DNA of 64,000 bases from CAZAMP01 sp964486455 (GTDB taxonomy: Bacteria; Eisenbacteria; RBG-16-71-46; CAZAMP01), in the NCBI GenBank assembly GCA_964486455.1, contig CAZAMP010000025.1, positions 1 to 64,000 on the forward strand. The letters run 5' to 3'. Each line of letters opens with the position of its first letter. The stretch's first letter is position 1. Position numbers and translations under genes: made by a program. The notes below the pieces were generated by a model, which was not told the origin of the DNA, made no database searches, and saw nothing but the letters and a program-made list of their open reading frames with translations. Below, piece by piece: positions 1-7,961 of this stretch.

Positions 1-564
1 TTCGTGAACGGATTCCGAAGCGGCTCCAGCGAACCGAAGGACTTCGCCTTCAAGGAGCAGACAAGTACCGAAGGGTTCAACGACAACAACAACGATCTCG
101 CAACGGGCGCCAGGATGAGCTTTGCCCGGGGATCGTTCTCACTCGGCGGCTCCTACCTGCGCGGTGCCTACGATTCCGCGTCGCGCTTCGACTTTCATGC
201 GTGGGGTGTCGATGCGGCCGTAACCGTCATGGGGGTCCGCCTACGATCCGAGTACCTCCAGCGAAGAACGGACGTGGCCGGCGCGAATGGCGGGCGCATG
301 GATATGTGGAAGAAAGGGTTCTATGCGCAGGCCGAGCTACCGCTCGGAGCCCGTTTCATGGGCGTCGCGCGGCTCGACGGCCTCCTGCGAGAGGGCCCGG
401 CCGTCGGCGTACTCGACGAATCGTCCGGCATCGTCCGCGCCACTCTGGGATTGAACATCATGCCGACTGTGGATGTCGGCATTCGAACCGCCGTCGAGCA
501 TTGGCGCTTCACCGATTTCACGGATGTCAATGTTCTCCGCCTCGGGACCGTCATCACTTACTAG
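1..564 (+). CDS. Outer-membrane beta-barrel (porin-like), C-terminal part
   Basis: The reading frame is open from the window edge, so only the C-terminal 187 or so residues are present; the GTG at position 4 is probably internal. The protein shows alternating polar and hydrophobic strands (for example SFSLGGSYLRGAY and GVRLRSEYLQRR) and ends in an aromatic residue (VITY), the usual signature of an outer-membrane barrel recognised by the BAM machinery. The pattern fits a phosphate-selective or OprP-like porin, but family assignment is weak from this fragment. It sits 36 bases upstream of the haem/transglutaminase gene on the same strand and may be the first visible gene of the respiratory operon, perhaps supplying the outer-membrane pore. 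Confidence 0.6.
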   Translation, partial: FVNGFRSGSSEPKDFAFKEQTSTEGFNDNNNDLATGARMSFARGSFSLGGSYLRGAYDSASRFDFHAWGVDAAVTVMGVRLRSEYLQRRTDVAGANGGRMDMWKKGFYAQAELPLGARFMGVARLDGLLREGPAVGVLDESSGIVRATLGLNIMPTVDVGIRTAVEHWRFTDFTDVNVLRLGTVITY

Positions 565-600
565 ATGCGCTTCCCCCGGCGGACTGGGAGAACCGAACGC

Positions 601-1725
601 ATGCGTCGTGTCGTCAACAGCCTCATCCTTCTTGCCGCGGGCGCGCTTCTGGCTGTATCGACCGTGGAAACGGCATGGGGACAGGATGACGGCGACGAGG
701 TCAAGATGTTCGATACCGATCTCGGACCCGCGTCGATCGATGTGAGCGGCTATCCGCCCGAGTTCCAGTCGCTATACCCACTCTTCGCTCGGAAGTGCAG
801 CAAGTGTCACACGCTCGCGAGGCCAATCAACTCGTCCAAGCTCGGCGACGAGTGGCTCGCGTATGTGAGCCGCATGAGCCGGAAGCCGGGATCCGGAATC
901 AGCCCGCGCGACGCGGAACGCGTCTTCGAGTTTCTCGCGTATGACTCTCAGGCGCGCCAACGAAGCGCCACGGCCGTCGATCCCGAGCTGCTGCCGTTTC
1001 TCGAGGTGAGCCGCGAGCTCAGCGGTGCCAGACGATTTCCGGCCGCGAACAAGAACATCCCGACCGAGGCCGAAGAGCTTCGCCTGCGCGTACGAGGCGA
1101 TCGTCGGCTGAATCTGAACACGCTCTTCGAGAGCGGTTCGGGACAGAAGCTCGTCCGCTGGTCACAGCGTGATCCGGGGCGCGGCGAGCTGGTGCTCACG
1201 TCCGTGGATACGCGCGACGGAGACGCGCCCGATCCACCGGCCCGCTCCCCCGCCGACAGCGCGGTCCGGCTGGCCGCATCCGAAGCGATCGGAACCGAAA
1301 GCGACACGGAAGAGCAGGTCGAGCTGATCCTGGACTGGTTGGATGAAGAGATCGAGCGGACCTACCAGCCGGGATCGGCAACGGCGGCGGGCGTGCTCGA
1401 AATACGCGAAGGCGATGCCACGGAGTTCACCCGTCTCTTTTGCGAGATGGCGAGGAGCGCAGGGCTCCCGGCCCGCTCCCGGATCGGCCTCGTCGCGCGA
1501 CGAACGTCGTTTCACTTTCATGCGTGGGCGGAGGTGTGGCTTGACGGGTGGGTGCCGATCGACCCCTATCTCGGTCAATTCCCTGCCGACATCACGCACG
1601 TTCATCTCAAGGCGGCGGACGGGGACGCTATCGACGAATGGAATCCCGACCGCTACCCCGCACTGGATCGCCTGAAGATCGAGGCGATCATCGAGGACAC
1701 GTCCGACACCGTGGAGGGAGGGTAG
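601..1725 (+). CDS. Secreted mono-haem cytochrome c fused to a transglutaminase-like domain lacking the catalytic Cys
   Basis: The 374-aa product starts at the ATG at 601, which has GGGAG ten bases upstream and gives a clean signal peptide ending near ETAWG; the in-frame ATG at 565 would add an arginine-rich leader. Residues 60-125 are a c-type cytochrome domain with one haem motif, CSKCH (C66, C69, H70). Residues 245-340 match the transglutaminase-like core: GDATEF, then LPARSRIG, FHFHAW and PIDPYLGQ. The His (about 307) and Asp (about 321) of the triad are present, but the nucleophilic Cys position in GDC is Ala (GCC at 1417-1419), so peptide cross-linking or protease chemistry is unlikely. 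It leads the Rieske/cytochrome b operon; a redox-subunit or scaffold role is inference. Confidence 0.75.
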   Translation: MRRVVNSLILLAAGALLAVSTVETAWGQDDGDEVKMFDTDLGPASIDVSGYPPEFQSLYPLFARKCSKCHTLARPINSSKLGDEWLAYVSRMSRKPGSGISPRDAERVFEFLAYDSQARQRSATAVDPELLPFLEVSRELSGARRFPAANKNIPTEAEELRLRVRGDRRLNLNTLFESGSGQKLVRWSQRDPGRGELVLTSVDTRDGDAPDPPARSPADSAVRLAASEAIGTESDTEEQVELILDWLDEEIERTYQPGSATAAGVLEIREGDATEFTRLFCEMARSAGLPARSRIGLVARRTSFHFHAWAEVWLDGWVPIDPYLGQFPADITHVHLKAADGDAIDEWNPDRYPALDRLKIEAIIEDTSDTVEGG

Positions 1726-1729
1726 AGCC

Positions 1730-3316
1730 GTGAACGGTTCGGCCGAGCCCACCCCCGCTTGCAGACTCGCCTGTCCCGTCGACAAAGACATACCCGGTTT
1801 CCTACGCGCGATCGCGCTGGGCGACTCCACAGAAGCGTGGCGGATCGCCTACCGAGACACCCTGTTTCCAGGAGTTCTGGGCCGGATCTGTCCGAGACCA
1901 TGCGAGCCCGCCTGTGTGCTGAGCCGACACGACGATCCGGTGCCCGTCTGTAGGCTCAAGCGCTGGGTCAGTGAACGCGAGGGAACGCTTCACGGCCCGC
2001 CGACCGCCGCGCGAGGCGATGGCCCCTCGATCGCGGTTATGGGCGCTGGACCGGCCGGTCTCGCGACCGCCCACGATCTCGCCGTACGGGGAGCGAACGT
2101 CACCCTCTTCGACCGGGCGGACGAACCCGGCGGTCTCATGCTCTCCTGCATCCCAACCTTCCGCCTTCCGGAGGAAACCGTCCGGGAGGACGTCGAGAGG
2201 ATCTTGGCGCTCGGCATTCGCTTCGAAGCCGGGCGCGAGTTTCGCTCGACCGACTCGCTGACGACGCTACACGACGAGGGCTTCGACGCGGTCGTCCTGG
2301 CGTTGGGTGCCGGCGACGACCACGTGCCGGAGTTTCCCGGCTGGAGGTCCCCCCCCGCGTGCTGGACCTCGATCGAGTTTCTGGAAGCTTTTCGGCGAGG
2401 CGAGGCGGAGCTCGCGGGCCCGAAAGTCCTCGTCATCGGCGGCGGACTCTCCGCCATCGATGCGGCCCGGGCGGCGCTCCGCACCGGCGGTCGCGAGATT
2501 CGAATTCTCTACCGGCGGGACAGGTCGGAGATGCCCGCCGGCGAATCGGACATCGACGAGACGACGTCGGAGGGCATCACGCTTCACACGCGCGTCACCC
2601 CGGTCGAGCTTGCGTGGGACGGAGATCGTCTGCGAGGCGCGATCATGGTCCGCACGCGTCCGGGCGATGCGATCGCGGATGGAGAGCAGCGCCCGACCGC
2701 CGTGGCGGGTACCGAAGCGCTTCACGCCGCCGACGCCGTGATCAGCGCGATCGGCCAGCGGCATCCGCTCCACCGGGCGCGCGACAGCGAGCAAGCGTCA
2801 TGGTTGTTCAGTTGCGGCGACTTCACGACCGGGCCCGGCACGGTCGTCGGCGCCATCGCGTCGGGTCGAAGGACCGCGGCGGCGATCTGGAAATCGCTCA
2901 GCGCGGCGGGACGATGGAGCACGCCGGAAGAAGCCTTTACGCAACATCTTGCGGATGTCCGTCCGGGGAGCGGTGCGCCCTCGACTCCGTCGACCTGGGT
3001 ATGCGATCGGTCGATCCTTCACCTGTCCCGCCGGTCCGCAATGTCGGAGGCCGCCCGCTGCGTGGGATGCGATCAAGTTCTTTCCCTGAGCCGAGATCGC
3101 TGTATTCTCTGTGGCCAGTGCGCGGAACGTTGCCTCGAGGCCTGTCTCTCCTGGGAGGCGGACGTCGGGACCGGTTCGTGGCGGCTCGAGATCGACGACT
3201 CCATCTGCGCGAGATGCGGTGACTGCGTGGACGTCTGCCCCTCGGGCGCGCTCAGCTGGAAGCCATGGACGAGAGAGAACAAAACGTGGGTGGCACGGAA
3301 GAACAACGTGGCCTGA
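1730..3316 (+). CDS. GltD-like FAD/NAD(P)H oxidoreductase with N- and C-terminal Fe-S clusters
   Basis: 528 aa from a GTG start four bases after the previous stop. The N-terminal 80 residues carry the Cys pattern of the 4Fe-4S domain of glutamate synthase small subunit and dihydropyrimidine dehydrogenase (CRLACP, ICPRPCEPAC). Next comes an FAD Rossmann motif (VMGAGPAGLATA) and an NAD(P) motif (VIGGGLSAIDAA). The last 100 residues hold a ferredoxin-like double cluster (CILCGQCAERC, CARCGDCVDVCP). Glutamate synthase large subunit is absent and the gene overlaps a Rieske gene by 52 bases, so the likely job is passing electrons between NAD(P)H or ferredoxin and the quinone/bc complex rather than ammonia assimilation. 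No signal peptide is seen, so it is cytoplasmic. Confidence 0.85.
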   Translation: MNGSAEPTPACRLACPVDKDIPGFLRAIALGDSTEAWRIAYRDTLFPGVLGRICPRPCEPACVLSRHDDPVPVCRLKRWVSEREGTLHGPPTAARGDGPSIAVMGAGPAGLATAHDLAVRGANVTLFDRADEPGGLMLSCIPTFRLPEETVREDVERILALGIRFEAGREFRSTDSLTTLHDEGFDAVVLALGAGDDHVPEFPGWRSPPACWTSIEFLEAFRRGEAELAGPKVLVIGGGLSAIDAARAALRTGGREIRILYRRDRSEMPAGESDIDETTSEGITLHTRVTPVELAWDGDRLRGAIMVRTRPGDAIADGEQRPTAVAGTEALHAADAVISAIGQRHPLHRARDSEQASWLFSCGDFTTGPGTVVGAIASGRRTAAAIWKSLSAAGRWSTPEEAFTQHLADVRPGSGAPSTPSTWVCDRSILHLSRRSAMSEAARCVGCDQVLSLSRDRCILCGQCAERCLEACLSWEADVGTGSWRLEIDDSICARCGDCVDVCPSGALSWKPWTRENKTWVARKNNVA

Positions 3317-3783
3317 GCCGAAAGCTCTTCTTCGAGCGGCTTGGCTGGCTGGGGATCACGATCCTCGGGCTGGCCGGCATCCCCGGGCTCATCCGTTTCC
3401 TGAAACCGCGCGTGACGGGAACGTCCAAGGGCGCGTTCGATGCCGGATCGATCGATGACCTGAGATCGGTGATCGTCAGCACGCGCTGGCTCAAGCGCCA
3501 TCGGCTGTGGGTGGTCCATGACCGGGACACGCTCTTCGCCGTGGAGGCCCGCTGCACGCACCTCGGCTGTACACCGCGATGGGACTCCACCGCCGGCGTA
3601 TTCAACTGCCCGTGCCACGGCAGCCTCTTCACCCCACAGGGCGTCCCGCTCAACGGTCCGGCCGTCGAGCCGCTCTACCGGTTCGCGATCTGGTCGGACG
3701 GCGATCGCGTGGTCATCGATCCGTCAAAGAAAGCCACTCTGGAAGAGGCCGAGCTGAAGGATGACTATGTCATTCATCTCTAG
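3265..3783 (+). CDS. Rieske [2Fe-2S] iron-sulfur protein of a bc complex
   Basis: 172 aa. An N-terminal anchor (residues about 27-45, GWLGITILGLAGIPGL) is preceded by LSRKLFF, a possible variant Tat motif. The Rieske boxes are complete: CTHLGC (C97, H99, C102) and CPCHGS (C115, C117, H118), giving two Cys and two His cluster ligands plus the disulfide pair. The start overlaps the end of the FAD oxidoreductase gene by 52 bases, pointing to coupled translation. With the next two genes it makes the quinol-oxidising core of a cytochrome bc/b6f-type complex in the cytoplasmic membrane, with the cluster domain in the periplasm. Confidence 0.95.
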   Translation: MDEREQNVGGTEEQRGLSRKLFFERLGWLGITILGLAGIPGLIRFLKPRVTGTSKGAFDAGSIDDLRSVIVSTRWLKRHRLWVVHDRDTLFAVEARCTHLGCTPRWDSTAGVFNCPCHGSLFTPQGVPLNGPAVEPLYRFAIWSDGDRVVIDPSKKATLEEAELKDDYVIHL

Positions 3784-3848
3784 TGCCCCGGTTGAGAGAT
3801 TCGGCTCGATCGGGGCACAAGTGACCACCGGCGAAAGGGATAGACCCA

Positions 3849-4637
3849 GTGCCCCATGACACGAAGAAGCGATTCGCCGGGCTTCGCAACAGCCAGTTCT
3901 GGCGGTCGCTCTTTCGCACGGGCGTCCCGGACGATCAAAAGAGCCGCGTGGCCGTCATGCTCTCCACCGTCTTCCTGCACCTACATCCACCCCGTATCCC
4001 GGCGGCAGCGATCGTGTTCCGGAGGACATTCGGCCTAGGAGGTCTATCGTTTCTGCTCTTCATCATCCTGACGGTCACCGGACTTCTCCTGATGCTCTAC
4101 TACCGGCCCACGGCGGAGATGGCCTACAACGACATTCAAGAGATCGACGCCACCATTCCGTTCGGGCGGCTCATGCGCAACCTGCATCGCTGGTCGGCGC
4201 ACGCGATGGTGCTGGCCGTAATCGGTCACATGGCGCGCGTGTTCTATGCCGGTGCGTATCGCCCGCCGCGCGAGTTTAACTGGGTAGTCGGTGTCCTTCT
4301 GCTCGTCCTGACGCTGTTCCTGAGCTTTACGGGCTACCTGCTGCCGTGGGACCAGCTGGCCTACTGGGCAATCACCGTGGGGACGAACATGGCCGGGGCC
4401 ACGCCGATACTCGGGCACGCGGGGCCGTTCGCTATCGTGGGGCCGGACAACGACGTCCGCTTTTTGCTCCTGGGCGACACGACGGTGAGCGAGGCGGCGC
4501 TGCTCCGTTTCTATGTGCTTCACTGTGTGATCCTCCCGTTCGTCGTGGCCGTTCTGTCGGCGATTCACTTCTATCGTGTGCGGAAGGACGGCGGGGTATT
4601 GGCGCGCGAGAAAGAGGGTCACGATGAGCAAACGTGA
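3849..4637 (+). CDS. Cytochrome b6-type N-terminal half of cytochrome b
   Basis: 262 aa from a GTG start (the nearby ATG at 3856 is out of frame), with AAAGGG upstream. Four membrane helices are visible. Haem ligand pairs are H113/H127 and H225/H240; the 14- and 15-residue spacings are those of cytochrome b6 rather than mitochondrial cytochrome b. GYLLPWDQLAYWA is the conserved Qo-side segment. The protein stops after helix D and the rest is encoded by the next gene, the split organisation of b6f-like complexes. It binds two b haems and carries electrons across the membrane from quinol. Confidence 0.93.
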   Translation: MPHDTKKRFAGLRNSQFWRSLFRTGVPDDQKSRVAVMLSTVFLHLHPPRIPAAAIVFRRTFGLGGLSFLLFIILTVTGLLLMLYYRPTAEMAYNDIQEIDATIPFGRLMRNLHRWSAHAMVLAVIGHMARVFYAGAYRPPREFNWVVGVLLLVLTLFLSFTGYLLPWDQLAYWAITVGTNMAGATPILGHAGPFAIVGPDNDVRFLLLGDTTVSEAALLRFYVLHCVILPFVVAVLSAIHFYRVRKDGGVLAREKEGHDEQT

Positions 4638-5376
4638 CCCCAGGAGTCTCGGCCAAGTGAAGTCGTCAGCTTCCATGCCGATGCGCGAGACACCGAAGCG
4701 GTTGGTGACGGTCTGGCCGCACCTTCTTTACCCGGAGCTCATCTACGCCATCGTCTGGATCGCGATCCTGATCGTGGCGTCGCTCGTGTGGAACGCGCCA
4801 CTCGAGGAACCGGCCAACCCGACCCACACACCGAACCCGGCGAAGGCGCCATGGTACTTCGTGGGTCTGCAGGAACTCCTCGTCTACTTCGACCCGTGGA
4901 TGGCCGGCGTCGTCATTCCGCTCGTCATCATCTACGGGCTCTGCGCGATGCCGTACATCGATCCGTCGCGCCGCGGCGGCGGCGTCTACAGCTTCCGGGA
5001 GCGGCGGCGCGCATTCATCATCTTCACGGCGGGTTTGGCGGGCTGGTTCATCCTGATCGCCATCGGAAGCTGGTTCCGCGGGCCGGGTTGGGCATGGGTC
5101 TGGCCGTGGAAAGAGACATTGGGGAGCGCGCCCGTCGAGGTGTCGACTTCGTTGCCGAACACGGTGGGAATCCCGCTTCTCACGCTCTACTTCATCGGCC
5201 TTGGAGCCTGGATCGTTCACCGAACCGGACGATGGGAACGCTTCACGCCCGGGCGCCGATGGAATTTCGCGCTCCTCACGCTCGCGATGACGGGCGTCGG
5301 TCTCAAAATCGTCATGCGGCTCGTGTTCGGGATCAAGTACGTCGTGAGCTTCCCGAGCATCGGTTTCAACATCTGA
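4624..5376 (+). CDS. Subunit IV-like C-terminal half of cytochrome b
   Basis: 250 aa starting at the ATG at 4624, which has GAGGGT just upstream and overlaps the b6 gene by 14 bases; the upstream GTG at 4576 is unlikely. The segment KAPWYFVGLQEL matches the PEWY-containing region of cytochrome b, with PEWY altered to APWY. Four to five hydrophobic segments are visible, more than the three of chloroplast subunit IV, so a C-terminal extension is present. It completes the quinol oxidation site with the b6 and Rieske subunits. Confidence 0.88.
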   Translation: MSKRDPRSLGQVKSSASMPMRETPKRLVTVWPHLLYPELIYAIVWIAILIVASLVWNAPLEEPANPTHTPNPAKAPWYFVGLQELLVYFDPWMAGVVIPLVIIYGLCAMPYIDPSRRGGGVYSFRERRRAFIIFTAGLAGWFILIAIGSWFRGPGWAWVWPWKETLGSAPVEVSTSLPNTVGIPLLTLYFIGLGAWIVHRTGRWERFTPGRRWNFALLTLAMTGVGLKIVMRLVFGIKYVVSFPSIGFNI

Positions 5377-5385
5377 GGCGTCGAT

Positions 5386-7038
5386 ATGCGACTCGGCTTT
5401 GCGATATCGGTCGGTCTTCTCCTGGCGGTGTCGATCTGGGCCGTGTGGGCCGAGCTACGGCCCGAGTGGCGGCGTCACCAGGAGACGCTCTTCGCACGGG
5501 CCGAAGAACGTCTCGAAGCCGAACTCGACCAAGCGCGTCAGACCTTCGAGCGGCCGGAGGTGCAGGATCGACTTGCGACCATCGACCGACGGCTGTCGAA
5601 AATCGCGGCAGACACGACCGAGACGGCGACGCGGCGCACCGAGATCCAGAGCCGCCTGGCCGAGATTCGGACCGAGACGGCACGCCTTCGATCGCGTCTT
5701 CGTCACGAGGAGACACGCCTCTGGACACCGGAGGTCGCGCGCCCCTATCGGGCCGCGCTGTCGCTCCTCGCCGCCGCTCAAAACGCCTACAGCGATGCGA
5801 GCGGCAGATGGCCACGGGACGCGGCGGAGGTTGACAGCCTCAAGGCGCGGGTCGATTCACTGGCGGAACTGTCGGGGCGATTCGTCCTCCGGATGGAGAC
5901 GTTTCGACAAGAGCTGGAGCACGCGCGCGAAGAGGAGCGCGCGCTTCGGCTGCAGGCCGCGCTCATCACGGCCGAGGAAGAGAGCCTCCGGGCGGAGAAG
6001 CGCCGCATCCTTCGCCCCGTACGTTCGCTGGAGGTATCGCTCGATCGCGTGCGGAACCACCGGCCGGGAATTCGTGAGATCGCGTCTCCCGACGGCAATG
6101 AGAAAGCCCGATGCCCGACCTGTCACGGCGATCTCATCCATCCGCCGGGCGCGCATCCCGTTCTCGACACGGGCGGCGATCTCGTCGATGTCGTGTGCAC
6201 AGCCTGCCATCGCGGCGATGGAAGGGCACTCGACACCGAGCGCGCGCACCGCGGCCTGCTCACCGCGGCGGGTCAGGGCGCCGGACCGTTCTCACTTCAG
6301 GGTCGCATCGATCGTCTCGCGGATGCCGACCCGGACGTCCGCCGCGAAACGCTCGACGAGCTTCGCTTGATCACCGGGATCGATCCCGGCGCGGTCATCA
6401 CGCCCGGGGGTAACGCAGACAGCGCGCGGGCGGCGGCGTGGCTCGACTGGTGGACCGACGCGCGCCGCTATTTCGAGACGGGCGAGGGATCCACCGAGGG
6501 GGACGACCCGGACCGGCTCATTGCGATGGGACTCGATCCCTGGCTCGTCTCCACCGAGGGGCGACCGCTTCAGTACGTCGGCTCACAGGAGTGTTTGAGC
6601 TGCCACGAAACGCTTCACCGGGAGCATTGTGAACGGTGGGTGGCGACGAAATCCAGCAGCCTGGAGCGACTCAAGGATGAACCCGACCCCGAAAAGTGCT
6701 ATCCCTGCCACGCAACCGGATACGAGCCGGAGACCGGCACGTTCGCCGAGCCGGGTGTCACGTGCGAGGCCTGTCATGGACCGGGAGAGCGGTACAGCGA
6801 GATGATGTTCGTCGGGAAAGAGCTGACCGGTCGTGGCGATACCGCTAGGGGAAACGCGCTCCTGGACCTATCGTCCCGCCTCTCGCGCGACGCCATCAGC
6901 CGGCGGCTCGTGGAAGGCGATTACGGTCCGATCAATGTGTGTGTGGAATGTCATCACCCGCGGAGGCACGCGGAAGGAGGACCCGGGTTCCTCGAGCGTG
7001 TCGGCGCGGACGCGGATTCGATCGAGGAGGGCGAGTGA
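5386..7038 (+). CDS. Membrane-anchored six-haem cytochrome c with long coiled coil (cytochrome c554-like)
   Basis: 550 aa. One N-terminal membrane segment (residues 4-22) is followed by about 200 residues of charged heptad-rich coiled coil, then six CXXCH motifs: CPTCH (about 243), CTACH (271), CLSCH (403), CYPCH (438), CEACH (460) and CVECH (about 523). The stretch from YVGSQECLSCH to CEACHGPGERY is typical of the cytochrome c554 family. It starts 9 bases after the subunit IV gene and overlaps the next cytochrome by 4 bases. In this context it probably replaces cytochrome c1 or f as electron acceptor from the Rieske protein, the coiled coil spacing the haems away from the membrane. That role is inference. 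Confidence 0.85.
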   Translation: MRLGFAISVGLLLAVSIWAVWAELRPEWRRHQETLFARAEERLEAELDQARQTFERPEVQDRLATIDRRLSKIAADTTETATRRTEIQSRLAEIRTETARLRSRLRHEETRLWTPEVARPYRAALSLLAAAQNAYSDASGRWPRDAAEVDSLKARVDSLAELSGRFVLRMETFRQELEHAREEERALRLQAALITAEEESLRAEKRRILRPVRSLEVSLDRVRNHRPGIREIASPDGNEKARCPTCHGDLIHPPGAHPVLDTGGDLVDVVCTACHRGDGRALDTERAHRGLLTAAGQGAGPFSLQGRIDRLADADPDVRRETLDELRLITGIDPGAVITPGGNADSARAAAWLDWWTDARRYFETGEGSTEGDDPDRLIAMGLDPWLVSTEGRPLQYVGSQECLSCHETLHREHCERWVATKSSSLERLKDEPDPEKCYPCHATGYEPETGTFAEPGVTCEACHGPGERYSEMMFVGKELTGRGDTARGNALLDLSSRLSRDAISRRLVEGDYGPINVCVECHHPRRHAEGGPGFLERVGADADSIEEGE

Positions 7039-7961
7039 GACAGGCGTCTAGCATCTGCACGTGCGGCATCCTGTTGCTCGTTCTGATGGGCTGCCCGGGA
7101 GAGGAGCCGGAGCTTCCCGACCCGGCGGCACAGACATCAAGCGCCGTAGATCGGGTAACGCCGCCGATGATTCAAGGTGACAGCGAGGCGTTTCGCGAGA
7201 TGGAGCTTCCGCCTAGCCAGTTCGTCCGCGTGATTCCCACCGGCGACGCGCACGATCCGGAATCCGCGCCGGCCTTCCGAAGTCTCTGCCTGAACTGCCA
7301 CGCGGTGAGCCAGACGTCGTTCGCCACGGAAGCATGGGTGCAGAGTCTTCACGCGCGGGCCGGTGTGACGTGCGCGGCGTGCCACGGCTCCCACGAGGGA
7401 ACGTTTGCTCCCCAGCCAACCGCGGAGGATTGCCGCAGATGTCACTCCCGACAGGTTGAAGCGTTTCTCGCGTCGGGCCACGGACCCGAGCGGGCCCCGG
7501 GCATGCGTTGCGTCTCGTGTCATGAGGTTCACGCCACCGATCGGAAACTGGCGATGAGCACGACGCTATGTACCGGTTGTCATATCGAATCGGAGCACGT
7601 GACCGGTTACGCGGAATCGCGGATGGGTGTGATCTTCCTTCAGGAAGGTTATGACGAGAACGGAGACCTGAGGGCTCCCGATTGTGTCTATTGCCACATG
7701 CCGCCCGATCCGATCATGGACGAAACCGGCGACTTTCGAACCGACCGGGTGACGCTACACGACCCGGCCATCACGGTCGAAAAACACGCCAAAGACCCGA
7801 GTCGCCTATCGGACGCGGCAATCGAGTTCCTGCTGCCGCAGTGCGTGACGTGCCACAGCGAACGCAATGCCCGCCATCGGCTAGAGAACTCCGACACGCT
7901 GCTCCGACACTGGACACCGCTCGGAATGGATGAGGCGACGCGACGGAAGGCGGCCCAATGA
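7035..7961 (+). CDS. Seven-haem cytochrome c lipoprotein
   Basis: 308 aa from a GTG at 7035 (GTGA overlap with the previous stop, GAGGAGG upstream). The leader ends in the lipobox LMGC, so the mature protein is lipid-anchored. Seven CXXCH motifs follow: CLNCH, CAACH, CRRCH, CVSCH, CTGCH, CVYCH and CVTCH, several with the doubled-CXXCH spacing. It overlaps the molybdoenzyme gene by 4 bases (ATGA). It most likely shuttles electrons between the six-haem cytochrome and the Mo enzyme. Longer upstream starts in the same frame lie inside the six-haem gene and are unlikely. Confidence 0.85.
   Translation: MRQASSICTCGILLLVLMGCPGEEPELPDPAAQTSSAVDRVTPPMIQGDSEAFREMELPPSQFVRVIPTGDAHDPESAPAFRSLCLNCHAVSQTSFATEAWVQSLHARAGVTCAACHGSHEGTFAPQPTAEDCRRCHSRQVEAFLASGHGPERAPGMRCVSCHEVHATDRKLAMSTTLCTGCHIESEHVTGYAESRMGVIFLQEGYDENGDLRAPDCVYCHMPPDPIMDETGDFRTDRVTLHDPAITVEKHAKDPSRLSDAAIEFLLPQCVTCHSERNARHRLENSDTLLRHWTPLGMDEATRRKAAQ

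Noticed and set aside
1730..3316. Glutamate synthase small subunit (gltD)
   Set aside because: GltB is absent, extra C-terminal ferredoxin clusters are present, and the gene overlaps a Rieske gene, so a respiratory role fits better.
3265..3316. Possible frameshift or fusion between the FAD oxidoreductase and the Rieske gene
   Set aside because: Both proteins have complete ends; the FAD protein finishes after its last cluster and the Rieske protein has its own anchor, so this is ordinary gene overlap.
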